NCBI GenBank assembly: GCA_023853785.1
Contig: JAJIRX010000327.1
Span: 1 to 12,204 of the forward strand
Direction of reading: 5' to 3'
Length of the DNA: 12,204 nucleotides
Source: Psilocybe azurescens
Lineage: Eukaryota; Basidiomycota; Agaricomycetes; Agaricales; Agrocybaceae
Every line of letters begins with the position of its first letter. The first letter of the stretch is position 1. Shown in pieces: positions 7,265-12,204 of this stretch. The translations under genes were made by a program, and so were the position numbers. The notes under the pieces were generated by a model, which was not told where the DNA came from, did no database searches, and worked only from the letters and a program-made list of their open reading frames with translations.

Positions 7265-7626
7265 GACTCTAAAATATAAATATAGACATATGAGCCGCAA
7301 TTATATAGACAGCATACAAGTGAATGCATATAGGTCTGTGAAACATTACTTTGAACACTCACTTATATGCAATGATAATTCATACAGCAAATTTTGTAGA
7401 TAGATTGATTGACTACTGTAACAAATATTTGGTACAGGCTCTAGAGCCTGACTTTACATGCTCTTCTACATGTATATGAGCCGATATTTTATAAACAGTA
7501 TATAATTAAATACATGTAAGCATGTAGAACCTTACTTTACAAGTTCATTTATAAGAGACAATGATGTATTACACAAATTTTGCATGCAGACTGACTTGAT
7601 TACAGTGACAAAAAAATATATGTAGG
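7265..7626. repeat. Left flank of the satellite: diverged ~185-bp monomers
   Basis: About two degenerate copies of the long monomer are present. They carry the core words (TGCATGCAGACTGACTTGATTACAG near 7580-7604, in diverged form near 7395-7420, about 189 bp apart), the hairpin box, and TTTACAAGTTCATTTATA. The first copy, from about 7265, is the most degraded. This is the outer, older layer of the satellite on the left side. Confidence 0.75.
7435..7450. repeat. Perfect 16-bp palindrome (variant hairpin box)
   Basis: CAGGCTCTAGAGCCTG is identical to its own reverse complement. It is the hairpin box of the satellite, with the usual GTA spacer replaced so that the two arms meet directly. Confidence 0.9.
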
Positions 7627-9516
7627 CTCGTAGAGCCTGATCTTGCATGTCCTTCAATATTTTTTGGGTTATAATTATGTCGACTGTACATTAGTAAACA
7701 CATGTAGGCTCATAGAGCCTGATCTTGCATGTTCTTTGATATTTTTTGGGCTATAATTATGTTGACTGTACATTGGTAAACACATGTAGGCTCGTAGAGC
7801 CTGATCTTGCATGTTCTTTGATATTTTTTGGGCTATAATTATGTTGACTGTACATTGGTAAACACATGTAGGCTCGTAGAGCCTGATCTTGCATGTTCTT
7901 TGATATTTTTGGGCTATAATTATGTTGACTGTACATTGGTAAACACATGTAGGCTCGTAGAGCCTGATCTTGCATGTTCTTTGATATTTTTTGGGCTATA
8001 ATTATGTTGACTGTACATTAGTAAACACATGTAGGCTCGTAGAGCCTGATCTTGTGCGTTCTTTAATATTTTTGGGGCTATAATTATGCTGACTATACAT
8101 TAGTAAACACATGTAGGCTCGTAGAGTCTGATCTTGCGTGTCCTTTGATATTTTTTTTGGGCTATAATTATGTTGACTGTACATTGGTAAACACATGTAG
8201 GCTCGTAGAGCCTGATCTTGCATGTTCTTTGATATTTTTTGGGCTATAATTATGTTGACTGTACATTGGTAAACACATGTAGGCTCGTAGAGCCTGATCT
8301 TGCATGTTCTTTGATATTTTTTGGGCTATAATTATGTTGACTGTACATTAGTAAACACATGTAGGCTCGTAGAGCCTGATCTTGTGCGTTCTTTAATATT
8401 TTTGGGGCTATAATTATGCTGACTATACATTAGTAAACACATGTAGGCTCGTAGAGTCTGATCTTGCGTGTCCTTTGATATTTTTTTGGGCTATAATTAT
8501 GTTGACTGTACATTGGTAAACACATGTAGGCTCGTAGAGCCTGATCTTGCATGTTCTTTGATATTTTTTGGGCTATAATTATGTTGACTGTACATTAGTA
8601 AACACATATAGGCTCGTAGAGCCTGATCTTGCATGTTCTTTGATATTTTTTGGTCTATAATTATGTTGACTATACATTAGTAAACACGTGTAGGCTCGTA
8701 GAGCCTGATCTTACATGTTCTTTGATATTTTTTGGGCTATAATTATGTTGACTGTACATTGGTAAACACATGTAGGCTCGTAGAGCCTGATCTTGCATGT
8801 TCTTTGATATTTTTTGGGCTATAATTATGTTGACTGTACATTGGTAAACACATGTAGGCTCGTAGAGCCTGATCTTGCATGTTCTTTGATATTTTTTGGG
8901 CTATAATTATGTTGACTGTACATTAGTAAACACATGTAGGCTCGTAGAGCCTGATCTTGTCGTTCTTTAATATTTTTTGGGGCTATAATTATGCTGACTA
9001 TACATTAGTAAACACATGTAGGCTCGTAGAGCCTGATCTTGCGTGTTCTTTGATATTTTTTGGGCTATAATTATGTCGACTGTACATTAGTACACACGTG
9101 TAGGCTCGTAGAGCCTAATCTTGCATGTTCTTCGATATTTTTTTAGGCTATAATTATGTTGACTGTACATTAGTAAACACGTGTAGGCTCGTAGAGCCTG
9201 GTCTTGCATGTCCTTTGATATTTTTTTGGGCTATAATTATGTTGACTATACATTAGTAAACACATGTAGGCTCGTAGAGCCTGATCTTGCGTGTTCTTTG
9301 ATATTTTTTTGGGCTATAATTATGTTGACTGTACATTAGTAAACACATGTAGGCTCGTAGAGCCTGATCTTGCGTGTTCTTTGATATTTTTTGGGCTATA
9401 ATTATGTTGACTGTACATTAGTACACATGTAGGCTCGTAGAGCCTGATCTTGCATGTTCTTCGATATTTTTTCGGACTATAATTATGTTGACTGTACATT
9501 AGTAAACACATATAGG
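7627..9516. repeat. 82-bp tandem satellite array, about 23 units
   Basis: Starting points of CTCGTAGAGCC are at 7627 (CTCG), 7709, 7791, 7873, 7954, 8036 and so on to 9434 and 9517, with steps of 80-84 bp and mostly 82. Each unit contains the hairpin box, CTGATCTTGCATGTTCTTTGA, a T-run of 5-8, GGGCTATAATTATG, TTGACTGTACATTAG and TAAACACATG. Several adjacent units are identical. Length changes come mainly from the T-run. The period is not a multiple of three, and minus-strand frames crossing two or three units are by-products rather than genes. The first unit opens with a long-monomer type box and the array ends in a box followed by the other half of the long monomer. Confidence 0.97.
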
Positions 9517-12204
9517 CTCGTAGAACCTTACTTACATGCGCATTTATGCGCAATAATGATTTACAGTGTAAAATTTGTATGCAGACAGACCTGATTACAG
9601 TAACACACAACAGATATATGCAGGCTCGTAGAGCCTGATCTTGCGTGCTTTTCTATATTTTTATGAGCTATAATTATGTTGATTGTACATAATGAAATGG
9701 ATGTGGATTAGTAGAGCATCACTTCACAAGCTTATTTATATGCAGCAATAATTCATTGTGCAAAATTTGTACGCAGACAAACTTGATTACAGTACCATAT
9801 ATATTTAGGCTCGTAGAGCCTGATCTTGCATGCTCTTCATATTTTTATGAGTGATAAAAATACTGACTGTACATAAGTAAATGCATGGGCTAGTAGAGCA
9901 TCGCTTTACAAGCTAATTTACACAGAACAATTATGCATTGTTCAAATTTTGTATGCAAACAGACCGGATTACAGGAACATATATATGTGGACTCGTAGAG
10001 CCTGATCTCGTGTGTTCCTCCATATATTTTTATTACCTATAATTCTAATGGCTGTATATAAGCGAACGCAAATAAGCCTGTAGAATATTGCTTTACTAGC
10101 TCATTTATACACAACAATAATTTATAGGCAAGTTTGGTGTGCAAACAGACTTAATTACAGCCAAAAATATGTGTAGGCTCGTAGAGCCTGCTCTTGCGTG
10201 CTCTTCTATATTTTTGTGGGGCAATAATGATGTTGACTGAACATAAACAAATGTATGTAGGCTCTAGGATCTCACTATATAAGCTCATTTATACCCGACA
10301 GCGATTTATCATGCAGATTTTGTACATGGAGACACCTGATTACAGTAACAAATATTTGTAGGCTCGTAGAGCCTGATCTTGAATACTCTTCTACATTTTT
10401 ATATGCTATTACTATATCGACTGTACATAAATCAACGCATGTAGGCTCGTAGAACCTAGCTTTACAAGCTCATTTAAATGCAACAGTAATTTATCATGAA
10501 ATTTTTGTACGCAGACAGACATGATTACATTAAAAATATTAGGCTTTAGAGCTTGATCATGTGTGCTCTTCTATATTTTCATGAACGATAAATATACCAA
10601 CTGTACATAAGTAAATGTATGGGCTAGTAGAGCATCGCTTTACAAGCTAATTTAGGCAACAATAATTTATGCTGCAAAATTTGTATGCAGACAGATGTGA
10701 TTACTGTAACAAATATATGTCGGCTCGTAGAGCCTGATCTTGCGTGCTCTTCTACATTTGTTTTGGGCTATAATTATGTTGACTGTATATAAATGTATGT
10801 AGGCTCGTAGAGCATAGTTTTATAAGCTAATTTATATGCAACAATAATTTATTCTGCAAAATTTGCATGCAGACAGACCTAATTACAGAGACAAATATAT
10901 GTAGGCTTGTAGAACCTGATCTTGAATGCTCTTCTATATTTGTATATGCTATAACTATATTGACTGTACATAAATCAACACATGTAGGCTTGTAGAACCT
11001 CACTGTACAAGCTCATTTAAATGCAACTGTAATTAATCGTTCAAAATTTGTATGCAGACAGACCGATTACAGTAACATATGTAGGCTCGTAGAGCCTGAT
11101 CATGCGTACTCCTCTATATTTTTATGAGCTATCATTATATTGATTATACATAAGTAAATTCATGTGGGCTATAGAGTCGCTTTATTAACTCATTTGACAG
11201 ACCTGATTACAGTAACAAATATTAGTAGGCTCGCATAGCCCGATCTCGTGTGCTTTTCTATTTTTCATGAGCTATATATATACTAACTGTACTAGCTTCG
11301 TAGAGCCTGATTTTATGTGCTCTTTATATATATTTTTCAGCTATAATTATATCGATACATAAGTAAATGTATATAAGCTCTTTGAAGTTCGCTTTAGAAA
11401 CTGATTTATATGCAACAGCACTATATCATGCAAATTTTGTACGTAGACAGACCTAGTACAGTGATATATATAGTAAGCTCGTAGAGCCTGATCTTGCATG
11501 CTCTTCTATGTTTTTATGACCTATAATTTGATAGACTGTACATAAGTGAATGAGTGTAGCTCTGTAGAAGCTCACTTTACAAGCTCATTTATGTGCGACA
11601 CCTTCATTTAATTTGTAAATTTTGTATGCAGAGACACTTAATACAGTAACAATATGTGTAGGCTCAGAGCCTGATCTTGCATGCTCTTCAATAACTTTGG
11701 GCTATAATTATATCGACTTTACTTAGTAAACAAATGTGTGATCTTAGAACCTTATTCTACAAGCGCATGTATGCGCAATGATGATTTATTGTGCAAAATG
11801 TCTATGAAGACAGACCTGATTACAGTAACAAATAACAATATATGTAGGCTCAGAGAGCCTTGATCTCGCGTGCGCTTCTAGATTTTTATGAACTATGAAT
11901 ATATTGACTGCACAGTAATACATGTGGTATAGTAGAGCATCGCTTTACAGGCTCATTTATACGCAATAATAATTTATTGTCCATAATTTGTATGCAGACA
12001 GACCTGATTACTGCAACAAATAAACGTAGGTTCATAGAGCCTGATCTTGCACGTCTTCTATATTTTCATCAGCGATAAATATACTGACAGTACTTATGCA
12101 AATGTATGTAGCCTCCCAGAATTCACTTCTTATATGCTCATTTATACACAACAGTAATTTATCATGGAAATTGTGTATGCTGAGACACCTGATGACAGTA
12201 ACAA
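9517..12204. repeat. ~185-bp satellite monomers, about 14 diverged copies, running off the window
   Basis: The conserved word GATTACAG or a close variant lies at about 9593, 9785, 9967, 10153, 10338, 10523, 10699, 10881, 11065, 11205, 11454, 11640, 11818, 12005 and 12191, usually 176-192 bp apart. Each monomer reads in order: core (CAGACAGACCTGATTACAG, TAACAAATAT); box 1 (GTAGGCTCGTAGAGCCTGAT); a T/A-rich stretch with GAGCTATAATTATG; a TGTACATAAGTAAATG segment; a weaker box 2; TTTACAAGCTCATTTATA; and CAACAATAATTTAT. Copies are clearly diverged from each other. No coding frame is present. Confidence 0.93.

Noticed and set aside
7757..8223. Minus-strand frames encoding repeated MQDQALRAYMCLPMYSQHN-type peptides (also 9320-9610)
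   Set aside because: They are translations of the 82-bp satellite. The period is not a multiple of three, so frames survive only where unit-length changes compensate, and the frame breaks after two or three units.
7627..9516. CRISPR array
   Set aside because: The units are contiguous 82-bp near-identical repeats with no unique spacers, and the context is a fungal genome.
7265..12204. Telomeric repeat tract
   Set aside because: No TTAGGG-type or other short telomere repeat is present; the tandem units are 82 and about 185 bp.

Overview
The window looks like nuclear DNA of a fungus, probably a basidiomycete. The evidence is one recognisable gene at about 4487-5273: a secreted, cysteine-rich, Ser/Thr-rich, GPI-anchored surface protein interrupted by two short introns (53 and 60 bp) of fungal type. 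No bacterial gene organisation is visible, and no ribosomal RNA, intact tRNA, transposase or reverse transcriptase was recognised. The species cannot be named from the sequence.

Positions 1-4290 are gene-poor. They hold several modest open frames, mostly on the minus strand (351-827, 1096-1613, 1724-2050 with a good 60-bp intron, 2684-3278). None belongs to a family I recognise, and they are offered as low-confidence hypothetical exons. A TATA box with a CT-rich leader lies at 737-786, and a 7-bp microsatellite at 3804-3838.

Positions 4290-5273 hold the surface-protein gene. Its signal peptide, two Kex2-type Lys-Arg sites, twelve-cysteine region, Ser/Thr stalk and C-terminal GPI signal are all present. 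The signal-peptide frame and the cysteine frame are offset by one nucleotide somewhere between about 4643 and 4660, which means a real frameshift or a sequence error. Adding one base gives exactly 225 codons across the three exons.

Positions 5274-7053 are mostly featureless, with one hypothetical 92-aa frame preceded by a hairpin. Positions 7054-7238 are a 93-bp direct duplication that carries tRNA-like A- and B-box sequences and abuts the satellite.

From about 7265 to the end of the window (about 4.9 kb, continuing past it) everything is satellite DNA. The basic monomer is about 185 bp, diverged between copies, and carries two copies of a hairpin box (AGGCTC-GTA-GAGCCT) about 82 bp apart. 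At 7627-9516 one box-to-box interval has expanded into about 23 nearly identical 82-bp units. This is a young, homogenised array nested in an older 185-bp array. It is the most distinctive structure in the window; a centromeric or heterochromatic role is possible but not shown.
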